Below the pieces are notes generated by a model that saw only the letters and a list, made by a program, of their open reading frames with translations, made no database searches and was not told where the DNA came from. From assembly GCA_017161655.1 (NCBI GenBank), contig JADFCV010000002.1:382991-446990 (forward strand): a stretch of 64,000 nt of DNA, in the 5' to 3' direction. Below are positions 9,534 to 17,602 of this stretch, piece by piece. Positions within the stretch are counted from its first letter, which is position 1. The number at the start of each line of letters is the position of its first letter. The stretch comes from Candidatus Sumerlaeota bacterium. GTDB lineage: Bacteria; Sumerlaeota; Sumerlaeia; Sumerlaeales; Sumerlaeaceae. A program made the translations under genes and the position numbers.

Positions 9534-10474
9534 TTCCTCTCCTCCTCTCTGCGCGCCTCCTGGATTAAGCTGATGAAGAAGTCTTCCAACGACTGGGATT
9601 TTGACGTAGTGCTAAGGATTTGCGCCCCCACCGCGACTAGCTCTGTGACAGCGCGCGCGTAGTCTGCAACGTCGCGGATTGTCACACGATAAGTCTCTCC
9701 CGTGTTCTCGACGGTGTGCTTTTTCACAACCTCTGGGAGCTTGGACGGATCAGCGATAGAAAAGATGATTTCGAAAATGTTAAGAGGCTTCAGGAGTTCT
9801 TGGACTGGCGCCTGTGTGATGATGTGCCCCTTATGAATGATGATCACCCTGTCGCAAAGGTTTTCCACCTCTGTCAGCTCGTGCGAGCTGAAGAAAATCG
9901 TGCGCCCACGCTCCTTGAGTTTTTGCAGCACTCTTCTTAAGTCGTAACGCCCCACGGGATCCAATCCGCTCGAAAGCTCATCGAAAATAAGGAGCTCTGG
10001 ATCCGCAATGATGGCCTGAGCGATGCCGAGGCGCTGCTGCATGCCTTTGGAGTAATTGCGCAGCAGCACCTCCTCTTTCCCCTTCAGGCCAAGTTCCTCA
10101 AATAATTCGGGAATCCGCTGTCGAAGTTCTGCTCCTGAAAGGCCATGAAGCCCGCCGTAGAGTTCGAGCAATTCTCGGCCTTTCATGAACGGATAATACA
10201 AGGCAACCTCAGGCAGGTAGCCAATCCTGCGTCGACTCTCGACCGTACCAGCTTCCGCACCAAAGATGCGCACGCTTCCCGAAGTTGGAAAGATAAATCC
10301 CATCAACGTCTTGATGGTTGTGGATTTGCCAGCACCATTTGCGCCCACGAAACCCACACATTCCCCGGGAAAAATCTGGAATGAGATCCCATTGACTGCG
10401 CGAACACGTGTTGCCCCCTTCCCATATTCCACAACCAAGTTTTTGACGTCGACGATGGGGTCTCTGGTCTCCAT
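9530..10474 (-). CDS. ABC transporter ATP-binding protein
   Basis: A 314-residue cytoplasmic ATPase. Walker A is GANGAGKST (44-52), the signature region reads NYSKGMQQRLGIAQ, Walker B reads LLIFDELSSGLDP, and the switch His is in FFSSHELTEVE. The C-terminal extension of about 90 residues after the nucleotide-binding domain is typical of CcmA/NatA-type subunits that pair with ABC-2 permeases. A GAGGGAAA ribosome-binding site sits directly before the ATG. It is the first gene of the four-gene minus-strand operon and is divergent from the homocysteine methyltransferase gene; the 162-base gap between them must hold both promoters. Confidence 0.9.
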   Translation of the reverse strand: METRDPIVDVKNLVVEYGKGATRVRAVNGISFQIFPGECVGFVGANGAGKSTTIKTLMGFIFPTSGSVRIFGAEAGTVESRRRIGYLPEVALYYPFMKGRELLELYGGLHGLSGAELRQRIPELFEELGLKGKEEVLLRNYSKGMQQRLGIAQAIIADPELLIFDELSSGLDPVGRYDLRRVLQKLKERGRTIFFSSHELTEVENLCDRVIIIHKGHIITQAPVQELLKPLNIFEIIFSIADPSKLPEVVKKHTVENTGETYRVTIRDVADYARAVTELVAVGAQILSTTSKSQSLEDFFISLIQEARREEERK

Positions 10475-10636
10475 TTTCCCTCGGTGTTTCCTCCCGGCGC
10501 TGAGAGCAGTGTTTTCCGATCCTACTTAGTCTCTTTCCAAAAAACTCCTTCGTTTGTCTATCGGTTTTCTTTGCAAACTTGATGCCAATTGAGGATCTAT
10601 AACTTGTTACACATACTGGTATAAGGGAGGAACGCG

Positions 10637-11545
10637 ATGGCGCGCGAGTCGTTGCTCGATAGTCTAGCGGCTGGCCGTATCCTCGTATGTGATGGAGCTG
10701 TTGGCACAGAGCTCCAGCGACGAGGTCTTCCTACGGGTCTTTGTGGGGACGTGTGGAACATCGAGAACCCTGTCGCGGTAGCCGAAGTGCACCGAGAGTA
10801 TGGAGAGGCTGGAGCCGACCTCCTTCTCACGAACACATTTAGCTCGAATCGTTATCGTCTAAGCCATTTCGGGCTTGGTCACAAAGTCCGAGAAGTTGCC
10901 AATGCGGCAGTCACAATTTTGCGCAGTGCGGCAAAGCCACACCAATATCTTTTTGGAGAATTGGGGCCGTTGGGTGAATTTCTAGAACCCTTCGGCGACA
11001 TTTCTCGCGCAGAGGCCATAGCGGCTTTCGAGGAAGCAGCGCGGGTCTTTCGCGAGTTGGGAGTGGACGGAATAATCATAGAGACAATCGCGGCGTTAGA
11101 TGAGATGGAGTCAGCTGTCACAGCGGTCCGAAATGTGGCTCCCGACATTCCGTTAGCAGCGTGCTTTACCTTTGAAAAGTCGCCGGTCGGATTACGCACC
11201 ATGACCGGAGCTACTCCGTCAGACTGCGCCCAACTTCTGGCTGAACTGCCGGTGGATATAGTGGGCACAAACTGCGGAACGAACCTCGACAAACAATCCT
11301 ATACTGAGATCGTACAAACGCTGGCAGAAATCACAAGACGTCCTGTTCTCGTTGAACCAAACGCGGGCACGCCAGTGCTTGAAGGCTCCAGGATTATCTA
11401 TAAGGCAACACCCGAAGAACTTTCCGGCTGGGTCAACGATCTCATAAAAGCAGGAGCGAGAATTATTGGGGGATGCTGCGGCACAACTCCAGCCCACATC
11501 CGTGCCATCCGCCAGGCTGTGGATCTCGCCGTAAAGTCGACCTAG
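10637..11545 (+). CDS. Homocysteine S-methyltransferase family protein
   Basis: A 302-residue (beta/alpha)8 protein equivalent to the homocysteine-binding module of cobalamin-dependent methionine synthase MetH, or to stand-alone betaine/S-methylmethionine:homocysteine methyltransferases. The N-terminal DGAVGTELQ motif and the three zinc-ligand cysteines are present: Cys213 in GTNCGTN and Cys280-Cys281 in GGCCGTTP. A strong AAGGGAGG ribosome-binding site precedes the ATG. There is no cobalamin-binding or methyltetrahydrofolate domain in the protein or beside it, so the methyl donor is undecided. The ferredoxin-ASKHA corrinoid activator at 4988 makes a split, corrinoid-dependent system possible but unproven. 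Confidence 0.85.
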   Translation: MARESLLDSLAAGRILVCDGAVGTELQRRGLPTGLCGDVWNIENPVAVAEVHREYGEAGADLLLTNTFSSNRYRLSHFGLGHKVREVANAAVTILRSAAKPHQYLFGELGPLGEFLEPFGDISRAEAIAAFEEAARVFRELGVDGIIIETIAALDEMESAVTAVRNVAPDIPLAACFTFEKSPVGLRTMTGATPSDCAQLLAELPVDIVGTNCGTNLDKQSYTEIVQTLAEITRRPVLVEPNAGTPVLEGSRIIYKATPEELSGWVNDLIKAGARIIGGCCGTTPAHIRAIRQAVDLAVKST

Positions 11546-11602
11546 ATGTCCCTGCTGTTGAAGCTTGCGTTACTCTGATGCATAAACACTATTTCCCGGA
11601 CA

Positions 11603-12793
11603 ATGAGCACGATTTGGCGCATCCCTCTGTGCGATCTGGAATACGACGAGGCTGAAGAACAGGCCGTTCTTGAGGTTTTGCGTTCGAAATGGCTGACGAT
11701 GGGGCCTCGGACGTCTGAATTTGAAGAACGTTTTGCAGCCTATTTGGGAGTGCGCCATGTTGTGGCTGTAGCAAATTGCACCGCTGCCCTGGAACTTGCC
11801 TTCAAGATTGCATTTCAAAATGCGCCACCAAAACGGCGTACGATTGTCCTCCCCACAATGACCTTCGTGGCCACAGTCAATGCAGCCGTTGCGGCGGGAC
11901 TAAAACCAATTCTCATCGACAGCCGAGACCTTGACGATCCCCGTATGGATCCCGCCACGGCTTTGGAAGCGTGTTCCGAGTACGGTTCCGGTGGATTGTG
12001 CATTGTGCATTATGCAGGCGTTGACGCCGGCGCCGAGGAGCTGATGAATGCAGCTCAGGCTGCCGGAATCTCGCTCATTGAGGACGCCGCGCACGCTATC
12101 GGAGGGGTGACTGCAAGCGGTCGAAAACTTGGCACCCTAGGCCGCATGGGGTGTTTCTCATTTTTCTCGAACAAGAATCTGGCCACGGGAGAGGGCGGTG
12201 CCCTCGTTACAGACGACGATGATGTCGCTCGCGCAGCGCGACTTCTGCGGAGCCACGGGCTAACTTCGGGGACAAGTGAGCGCCATTTTGTGCGTGTTGG
12301 CGGGTACGACGTCTTGGAGTTCGGACACAACTACAGGTGGACCGAAATTGGTGCAGCTCTTGGGGTGGTTCAGCTCGAGAAACTAGACCAGATGAATGCA
12401 CGTCGGCGCAACCTCCTGGCCCGCTATGCCAAGAATCTTGAAGGGGTCACCGGGGTCAAAATCCTCTTTGCTTACCAGCCAGTTCTTAGCCAGAGTGCAG
12501 CGCACCTTTGTGTGGCACTTTTTTCAACCCGGGCGCTTCGCGACCGAGTGAGAGATGAGCTCCATGAGCATGGAGTCCAGACATCGCACCATTACCGTCC
12601 TGTTCACACATTTCGGGCCTATCGTGAAGCGATTGACTCTGGCACAATCGTGGCGTTACCCTGCCCCAACGCGGAGAAGTTTTCTGAAACGGCGCTGACA
12701 CTTCCGCTTTATCCAGGCTTGCCTGAATCGGCTGTGGATGAAATCTGCGACTTGATTCGCCGCGCTATGCCGGGCGATGGGGAAAGCTCATGA
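11603..12793 (+). CDS. DegT/DnrJ/EryC1/StrS family aminotransferase
   Basis: A 396-residue PLP-dependent aminotransferase of the nucleotide-sugar type. The cofactor-binding Lys is Lys191 in SNKNLATGEGG, the conserved acidic residue is Asp161 in EDAAHAIGG, and the C-terminal YPGLPE motif is present. Members convert keto-sugar nucleotides to amino sugars for lipopolysaccharide O-chains, glycoprotein glycans or antibiotics. It overlaps the following GT2 gene by 4 bases (ATGA), which links it to polyprenyl-linked surface-glycan synthesis. No clear ribosome-binding site precedes the ATG at 11603, so the exact start is less certain than the family. Confidence 0.88.
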   Translation: MSTIWRIPLCDLEYDEAEEQAVLEVLRSKWLTMGPRTSEFEERFAAYLGVRHVVAVANCTAALELAFKIAFQNAPPKRRTIVLPTMTFVATVNAAVAAGLKPILIDSRDLDDPRMDPATALEACSEYGSGGLCIVHYAGVDAGAEELMNAAQAAGISLIEDAAHAIGGVTASGRKLGTLGRMGCFSFFSNKNLATGEGGALVTDDDDVARAARLLRSHGLTSGTSERHFVRVGGYDVLEFGHNYRWTEIGAALGVVQLEKLDQMNARRRNLLARYAKNLEGVTGVKILFAYQPVLSQSAAHLCVALFSTRALRDRVRDELHEHGVQTSHHYRPVHTFRAYREAIDSGTIVALPCPNAEKFSETALTLPLYPGLPESAVDEICDLIRRAMPGDGESS

Positions 12794-13473
12794 TCAAACT
12801 TTCAGTTATCATTCCTGTGTACAACGAAGTTGCGACTCTTGCTACGGTCCTGGATGCTGTGCGGCGCGTTCCCATCGAAAAAGAAATCATCGTCGTCGAC
12901 GGAAATTCCACAGATGGAACTCGTGAGGTCCTCGAGAAAGAGGCACAAAAAGGAGACATCGTTCCCGTATTTCAGTCGCAACGCAATGGTCGTGGCGGTG
13001 CTCTTCAGGAGGGAATAAAACTAGCCCGAGGCGAAGTCATTGTCTTTCAGGATGCCGATCTCGAACTCGATCCCGCTTGCTTTCCCGAACTCCTGGCTCC
13101 TATCGCCGCTGGGGAATCTGATGTTGTCTTCGGCTCCCGTTTTCTGGCCCACAAACCATCCATGACGTTCTTACAATATTGGGGAAATCGCCTCGTGAAT
13201 GCTGTTCTCAATCTTCTTTATGGCACCCACATTACCGACGTTGAGACGTGCTATCAAATGTTTCGTCGCGACGTCGTGGAGGGTATAGCGTTCGACCGCA
13301 AGGACATGTCCTTTACTGTTGAGCTGGCGGTAAAAATGATACGGCGAGGCCTACGTATTAAGGAGGTCCCCGTGACCTACGTGCCCCGCTCCAAAGCGGA
13401 GGGCAAAAAGTTGTACTGGGCGGACGGGCTCATTTCGCTGTGGGTGCTTTTTCGCTATCGTTTTTTTTCGTAG
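12790..13473 (+). CDS. Family 2 glycosyltransferase (polyprenyl-phosphate type)
   Basis: A 227-residue GT-A fold enzyme without membrane segments. It opens with [10 protein letters not shown], carries the nucleotide-binding VDGNSTDGT and the metal-binding DADLE near residue 90, and resembles dolichyl-phosphate mannose synthase-type enzymes that load sugars onto polyprenyl phosphate. It is translationally coupled to the aminotransferase gene. It is clearly paralogous to the N-terminal domain of the fusion protein encoded at 57059-58453, sharing the opening motif, EIIVVD, TDGTRE, QDADLE, VVFGSRF/VVYGSRF and ETCY motifs. The specific sugar is not known. Confidence 0.88.
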   Translation: MIKLSVIIPVYNEVATLATVLDAVRRVPIEKEIIVVDGNSTDGTREVLEKEAQKGDIVPVFQSQRNGRGGALQEGIKLARGEVIVFQDADLELDPACFPELLAPIAAGESDVVFGSRFLAHKPSMTFLQYWGNRLVNAVLNLLYGTHITDVETCYQMFRRDVVEGIAFDRKDMSFTVELAVKMIRRGLRIKEVPVTYVPRSKAEGKKLYWADGLISLWVLFRYRFFS

Positions 13474-13546
13474 CCGCGGATGCAAATTTTCCAGACAGCT
13501 TTCAATACGTTTAGACGGCAACAGTTTGTCTCGAGGAGGATGAGAA

Positions 13547-14221
13547 ATGGCCAAGCGTGTCGCAGTCTTACTCTCCGGTTGTGGTGTTTTTGATGGCAGC
13601 GAGATCCACGAAGCAGTGCTTACGCTTTTGGCTTTAGATAGCCATGGAGCAGAGGCCGTATGTTGCGCACCCAATATCGATCAGCGGGATGTGATCAATC
13701 ATGTTTCCGGCCAGCCAATGCCAGAGAAACGCAATGTGTTGATAGAGGCGGCTCGAATCGCCCGGGGCAAAATTGAAGACCTTTCAAGAATTACCCCTGC
13801 CGTCGTCGATGCCCTCATTATGCCAGGCGGATATGGCGCGGCGAAAAACCTCTGCTCTTATGCGGTCGATGGCTCGCGTGCGAAGGTGCATCCTGAGGTA
13901 TCTCGAGTGATCTACGATTTTGTTCAGGCAAGAAAGCCAATCGGTGCCATCTGCATCGCCCCTGTGGTTATTGCGGCTGTGTTCCGCGACACAAAAGAAA
14001 TTATCCCAACCCTAACGGTTGGCAACGATCCGAAGACCGTTCTCGATCTGAGCACGATGGGCGCAGACCACATCGAGTGCTCGCCACGCGAAATCATTGT
14101 GGATCGTAAGAACAAGATTGTCAGTACGCCTGCCTACATGCTCGCAAAGGGGCCTGCCGAGCTTTACATTGGTATCGAAAAGCTGGTAAAAGAGATCCTG
14201 GAATTGTGCGAGAGCAACTAG
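13547..14221 (+). CDS. elbB: ElbB-type isoprenoid biosynthesis glyoxalase (DJ-1/PfpI superfamily)
   Basis: A 224-residue protein of the DJ-1/PfpI fold that matches ElbB throughout: the N-terminal VAVLLSGCGVFDGSEIHE, the central ALIMPGGYGAAKNL, and the nucleophile elbow GAICIAPV with Cys136. ElbB homologues have weak glyoxalase III activity and have been linked genetically to isoprenoid synthesis; the physiological substrate is debated. A GAGGAGGATGA ribosome-binding region precedes the ATG. It lies between glycan genes and a hydrolase/ftsW pair, and its 3' end overlaps the next gene by 16 bases if that gene starts at its GTG. Confidence 0.92.
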   Translation: MAKRVAVLLSGCGVFDGSEIHEAVLTLLALDSHGAEAVCCAPNIDQRDVINHVSGQPMPEKRNVLIEAARIARGKIEDLSRITPAVVDALIMPGGYGAAKNLCSYAVDGSRAKVHPEVSRVIYDFVQARKPIGAICIAPVVIAAVFRDTKEIIPTLTVGNDPKTVLDLSTMGADHIECSPREIIVDRKNKIVSTPAYMLAKGPAELYIGIEKLVKEILELCESN

Positions 14222-15024
14222 CGCCCCTCATGAGGAAAGAGATTGTTCAGTTTGCTAGCGGCGAGTTCCAGCTTACTGGTTTCTGGGATTTTCCGATAGG
14301 GGAGGGGCCGTTCCCCGGCGTGATATGTTGTCACGGTTTTACCGGACACCATGTGGAAGCTCGCCGCTTATTCTCACGGCTTGCCCGGAGATTGGCGGAA
14401 TGTGGAATCGCCGTCTTTCGCTTTGACTATCGCGGCTGTGGAGATTCCGCGGGCGATTTGTTGGACTTTACGCCGGCTGGATTACTCGAAGACTTGGACG
14501 CAGCAGCTCAATTATTTTTTTCAGAGACTCGGCTGGACAAGAAACGTCTCGCGGTCATGGGCTACAGTCTTGGAGGGTTGTCCGCGGCTTATTTGCTTTC
14601 ACGCACCCCGGAGTCTTGGCAGACCGCAGCCATCTGGGCTGGTGTAGCCCGGCCTGAGATCATCAGGGATCGGCTGGCACAATATCCGTCATTTGATGGC
14701 TACAAGCGGCGAGGCTACATGGATTACGGAGGCCTGCGTGTGAGCGCTGCTTACATCGATGAAATCGGAACTTGCGCGAAACCTGTGGAGTGGATGAAAA
14801 GGTTTTCGGGGCCCATCCTCTTTTGTCATGGTGAAAACGACGATATCGTCCGACTCGAGCAGTCGCAACTCTTTCTCTCGACTCGAAACAACCCAGGGGA
14901 TCAGCTTGTGGTTTTGCCCGGTGCCGACCATGGGTTTTCGTCTTGCGAAATCATAGATGATCTGCTTGAATCAACAGTCTGTTGGTTGGTGGAAAAATTA
15001 ATTCACGTCGACGTTGGGGAATAG
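14206..15024 (+). CDS. Alpha/beta hydrolase
   Basis: A 272-residue serine hydrolase. The nucleophile is Ser121 in GYSLGG, with a likely acid at Asp212 in GENDD and His242 in GADHGFS; the oxyanion-hole region is CCHGFTGH near residue 42. There is no signal peptide, so it should be cytoplasmic. The family spans acyl-ester and peptide-ester hydrolases and the substrate is open. The start could be GTG at 14206, overlapping elbB, or ATG at 14230; neither has a convincing ribosome-binding site, so the first eight residues are uncertain. Placement between elbB and ftsW suggests a shared transcript. Confidence 0.82.
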   Translation: MREQLAPLMRKEIVQFASGEFQLTGFWDFPIGEGPFPGVICCHGFTGHHVEARRLFSRLARRLAECGIAVFRFDYRGCGDSAGDLLDFTPAGLLEDLDAAAQLFFSETRLDKKRLAVMGYSLGGLSAAYLLSRTPESWQTAAIWAGVARPEIIRDRLAQYPSFDGYKRRGYMDYGGLRVSAAYIDEIGTCAKPVEWMKRFSGPILFCHGENDDIVRLEQSQLFLSTRNNPGDQLVVLPGADHGFSSCEIIDDLLESTVCWLVEKLIHVDVGE

Positions 15025-15039
15025 AGCTGGCAGTAAAAA

Positions 15040-16299
15040 ATGACCGACCTGACCTTGCTTCCAATCAGGAATCACGCAAAATGGCTTTTCACGCTCACTC
15101 TTATTCTCACGGGGATCGGGGTGGTCTTTGTTCTTAGTGCTAGTGCGCCTTATGCAGCCCGTGATGAAATGCGTATGTTTACGGTTTCGTTGCGTGACGG
15201 AAGCTTGCCGGACGGGGCACCCTCGGTCCACGGTGCGAAATTTTTCATTCGTCAACTTGGATGGGCGCTCATCTCAATCTTCGTCATGTGGAGAGTGTCT
15301 CTCCTCGAGCCGAGTATCCACATTGATCACTCAAGACTCTATTTAATGCTCTCGGTGTTCATGCTTGTGCTCGTATTTGTTCCCCACATTGGTGTTGAGC
15401 GCAATGGCGCGCACCGGTGGATTGGGTTTGGTCCTATCCAGATTCAGCCCTCAGAATTTGCAAAAATCGCGCTTATTTTGCATAGCGCAGCGCAGCTATC
15501 CCAGGACGAACGCGAAACTATGTGGAAGAAGTACTCGCTGTTTAGACATTTAGCACCAAAGATTGCAGTCCTGCTCATGCTGGTGGCGCTGATTATTGTT
15601 GAGCCCGATCTGGGAACCTGTGTGGTCCTCGGTGTGATCGCGTTCTCGATGTGGGCGATCGGTGGTGTGCCTCTTCGGTATCTGGCGGGTTTAGTGCTTA
15701 TGGGAGTCGGCTTTGTCGTAGCTGCAGTGGTCGCTGAGCCGTATCGAATGCGAAGGTTGTTCGCATTCATGGACCCAGAGAAAGATCCGCTTGGGGCAGG
15801 GTATCACCTTTTGAATTCGCTTATCGCGGTGGGGACTGGCGGGCTCACGGGTCGTGGCATTGGCCAGGGCCCCTCAAAGTATCTTTTCCTCTCCGAATGC
15901 CATACCGATTTCATTTTTTCCATCATCTGCGAGGAATCGGGATTCATCGGTGCGATCATCGTCGCCGCGCTTTTCCTTCTATTCGTAATTGTGGGCTTGG
16001 ACGTCGCAAAGCGGGTCAATGACTCAGTGCACAAATACGTGGCCGTAGGGGTTACCGTGATGATTGGGACCCAGGCTTTTGGCAATATGGCGGTCGCAGT
16101 AGGGTTGTTGCCAACGAAAGGACTTGCCCTACCCTTTATCAGCTATGGCGGAAGCTCTCTGTTAGCAAACATGATTGCTGTTGGAATTCTTTTAAGCATT
16201 GCTGGAAAGATTGAGTATTCTCCGAATTCGGACGAAAAAGCTTTAGACGCTTACGCACGTGGTGCGGGTCATTCAGTGAAAATTGCCAAGGGAGTTTGA
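15040..16299 (+). CDS. ftsW: SEDS-family peptidoglycan glycosyltransferase, FtsW-like
   Basis: A 419-residue integral membrane protein with about ten transmembrane segments. Family signatures include the loop GAHRWIGFGPIQIQPSEFAK, the GGLTGRGIGQGPSKYLFLSE region, HTDFIFSIICEESGF, and the C-terminal LPTKGLALPFISYGGSS. The last of these reads LPTKG as in FtsW, where RodA usually has LPVTG. SEDS proteins polymerise lipid II into glycan strands with a partner class B PBP; FtsW works at the division septum. No other division or cell-wall cluster genes flank it, so it lies outside the usual dcw cluster. The gap to the following flavodoxin gene is 3 bases. Confidence 0.88.
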   Translation: MTDLTLLPIRNHAKWLFTLTLILTGIGVVFVLSASAPYAARDEMRMFTVSLRDGSLPDGAPSVHGAKFFIRQLGWALISIFVMWRVSLLEPSIHIDHSRLYLMLSVFMLVLVFVPHIGVERNGAHRWIGFGPIQIQPSEFAKIALILHSAAQLSQDERETMWKKYSLFRHLAPKIAVLLMLVALIIVEPDLGTCVVLGVIAFSMWAIGGVPLRYLAGLVLMGVGFVVAAVVAEPYRMRRLFAFMDPEKDPLGAGYHLLNSLIAVGTGGLTGRGIGQGPSKYLFLSECHTDFIFSIICEESGFIGAIIVAALFLLFVIVGLDVAKRVNDSVHKYVAVGVTVMIGTQAFGNMAVAVGLLPTKGLALPFISYGGSSLLANMIAVGILLSIAGKIEYSPNSDEKALDAYARGAGHSVKIAKGV

Positions 16300-16302
16300 A
16301 AA

Positions 16303-16794
16303 ATGGCACGGATTTTGGTCTTTTACTATACCCGGACTGGCAATACTGAAAAAATGGCGCAGCTCATCGCCGAAGGGATGAAGCTCGTTCCTGGCGCGAG
16401 TGTGGATCTGGCTCAGGTTCCTGGGCTTCCTGTGGAAAAGTGGTTGGAGTACGATGCTCTCGTCGCCGGGGTGCCGGTCTACTATGGAATGGTTCCAGCA
16501 GCAGTGAAGCAGCTGTTTGATGAGAGTGTCGAATTCCACGGTCAGCTCAAAGGGAAGCTAGGTGGCGCATTTGCCTCGTCTGCGAACGTGGGAGGCGGGA
16601 ACGAAACCGCAATCCTCGACATTATCCACGGTTGGCTTATCCACGGAATGCTTGTCGTTGGAGACTATTCCAACGATCATTATGGCCCTGTTTCAATTGG
16701 CGAACCCGATAAACGTGCGAAAGATATTTGCTTGCGTTGGGGGCAAATGTTCGCCGAGACCGCAGTAAAACTATTTGGGGCAAACCCCGACTAG
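16303..16794 (+). CDS. Flavodoxin-fold NAD(P)H:quinone oxidoreductase-like protein
   Basis: A 163-residue FMN-binding protein. The phosphate-binding loop is YYTRTGNTEK near residue 9, and a second flavin-contacting stretch reads VPVYYGMVPAAVK (about 57-69), followed by ASSANVGGGNET. This fits short WrbA/flavodoxin-family proteins that carry two-electron reduction of quinones or act as low-potential carriers. AAGGGAG at the 3' end of ftsW provides the ribosome-binding site. In this genome a menaquinone pathway (mqnE) and NuoD imply quinone chemistry, but no direct link is shown. Confidence 0.82.
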   Translation: MARILVFYYTRTGNTEKMAQLIAEGMKLVPGASVDLAQVPGLPVEKWLEYDALVAGVPVYYGMVPAAVKQLFDESVEFHGQLKGKLGGAFASSANVGGGNETAILDIIHGWLIHGMLVVGDYSNDHYGPVSIGEPDKRAKDICLRWGQMFAETAVKLFGANPD

Positions 16795-16817
16795 GAAGCT
16801 TATTCGTCCATTGGCCC

Positions 16818-17393
16818 TCAATGCTTGTCATTGTCCCGCGTCTTCGGGTTCTCTTCTTCTTTTTGCTTGGCGGAATCGTTTGACATCAAGCTGGACTGCT
16901 TCAGCGGCGCACGGATGCCGTGGAGGTGAACTAATTCGCCACCAAGCGATGCAGTGTTCACTAACACAGCACACCCGCCGACATAAATAGCAAAATAGGC
17001 AGCCATGAGCCTCGTGAGCAGTTGTTGAGACGGTGGACGCTTGAAAAGCTTTTGGCCGTAAATTTCTATCGTCAGCAGAGCAACGTAGAGCACCGCCAGC
17101 ACGACAAAAACTGTCCGTGTTAGTTCTCCAGCTTCTTCATGAACATCCACGAACACACGCAATTCTTTCGGCAAGGCAAGAGCCTCCGCTGAGGCTTCGC
17201 CTGTGGCAGTGGCCAAAATTGCGCCGAGTGTCCCTAGAATACACAACACGAGTCCACAAGACCAGGTTTGGCGTCGATGTCGCGCAGACAAAAGCCCCGC
17301 AAGAATGAAAAGGGGAACGACGAGAAGCAGCGCAATGGGGAAATGCACCACGGCCGGATGAAGTCCTTCCCACGCTGGCAAGATTCCAAACAA
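16818..17393 (-). CDS. DUF2231 membrane protein
   Basis: About 191 residues with four hydrophobic segments and a charged, Lys/Glu/Asn-rich C-terminal tail. The opening GLHPAVVHFPIALL is the DUF2231 signature (histidines at the first membrane segment); the family is often found beside redox or cytochrome genes and may bind heme or metal. A longer open frame reaches 17609 but would invade nuoD and reads through unconserved sequence. I choose TTG at 17393 because AAGGAG ends 7 bases upstream; a GTG at 17399 is only 1 base from that site. It is divergent from nuoD with about 210 bases between. Confidence 0.72.
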   Translation of the reverse strand: MFGILPAWEGLHPAVVHFPIALLLVVPLFILAGLLSARHRRQTWSCGLVLCILGTLGAILATATGEASAEALALPKELRVFVDVHEEAGELTRTVFVVLAVLYVALLTIEIYGQKLFKRPPSQQLLTRLMAAYFAIYVGGCAVLVNTASLGGELVHLHGIRAPLKQSSLMSNDSAKQKEEENPKTRDNDKH

Positions 17394-17514
17394 TGGCACT
17401 CTCCTTGTGCTATTTTTTATCGCGTGATTTGAGTTCAATTGGATCAAGTCTGTCAACTTGCAACATTGGTGAAAAATACGCTTGTTCCGATGCTGGAAAG
17501 CGCCCTTTGATGAC

Positions 17515-17541
17515 ATTCTCGTGATCGAACAAAACGAGAAT
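17515..17541. promoter_or_regulatory. Inverted repeat in the DUF2231/nuoD divergent region
   Basis: Perfect 8-base arms ATTCTCGT and ACGAGAAT separated by 11 bases, about 60 bases before the nuoD start and about 120 bases from the DUF2231 start. The spacing and symmetry fit a dimeric repressor operator; the same sequence could fold as a hairpin in either leader. No regulator gene is adjacent. The function is inferred only from symmetry and position. Confidence 0.35.
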
Positions 17542-17602
17542 TGATTAGTTACTGTGTCATGAGAAAAGGCTCCAATTTCACCCTGAAAGCGCTGATGCCA
17601 CG

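Noticed and set aside
10475..10636. A cobalamin or SAM riboswitch before the homocysteine methyltransferase gene
   Set aside because: No conserved B12-box or SAM core was seen in this short divergent gap.
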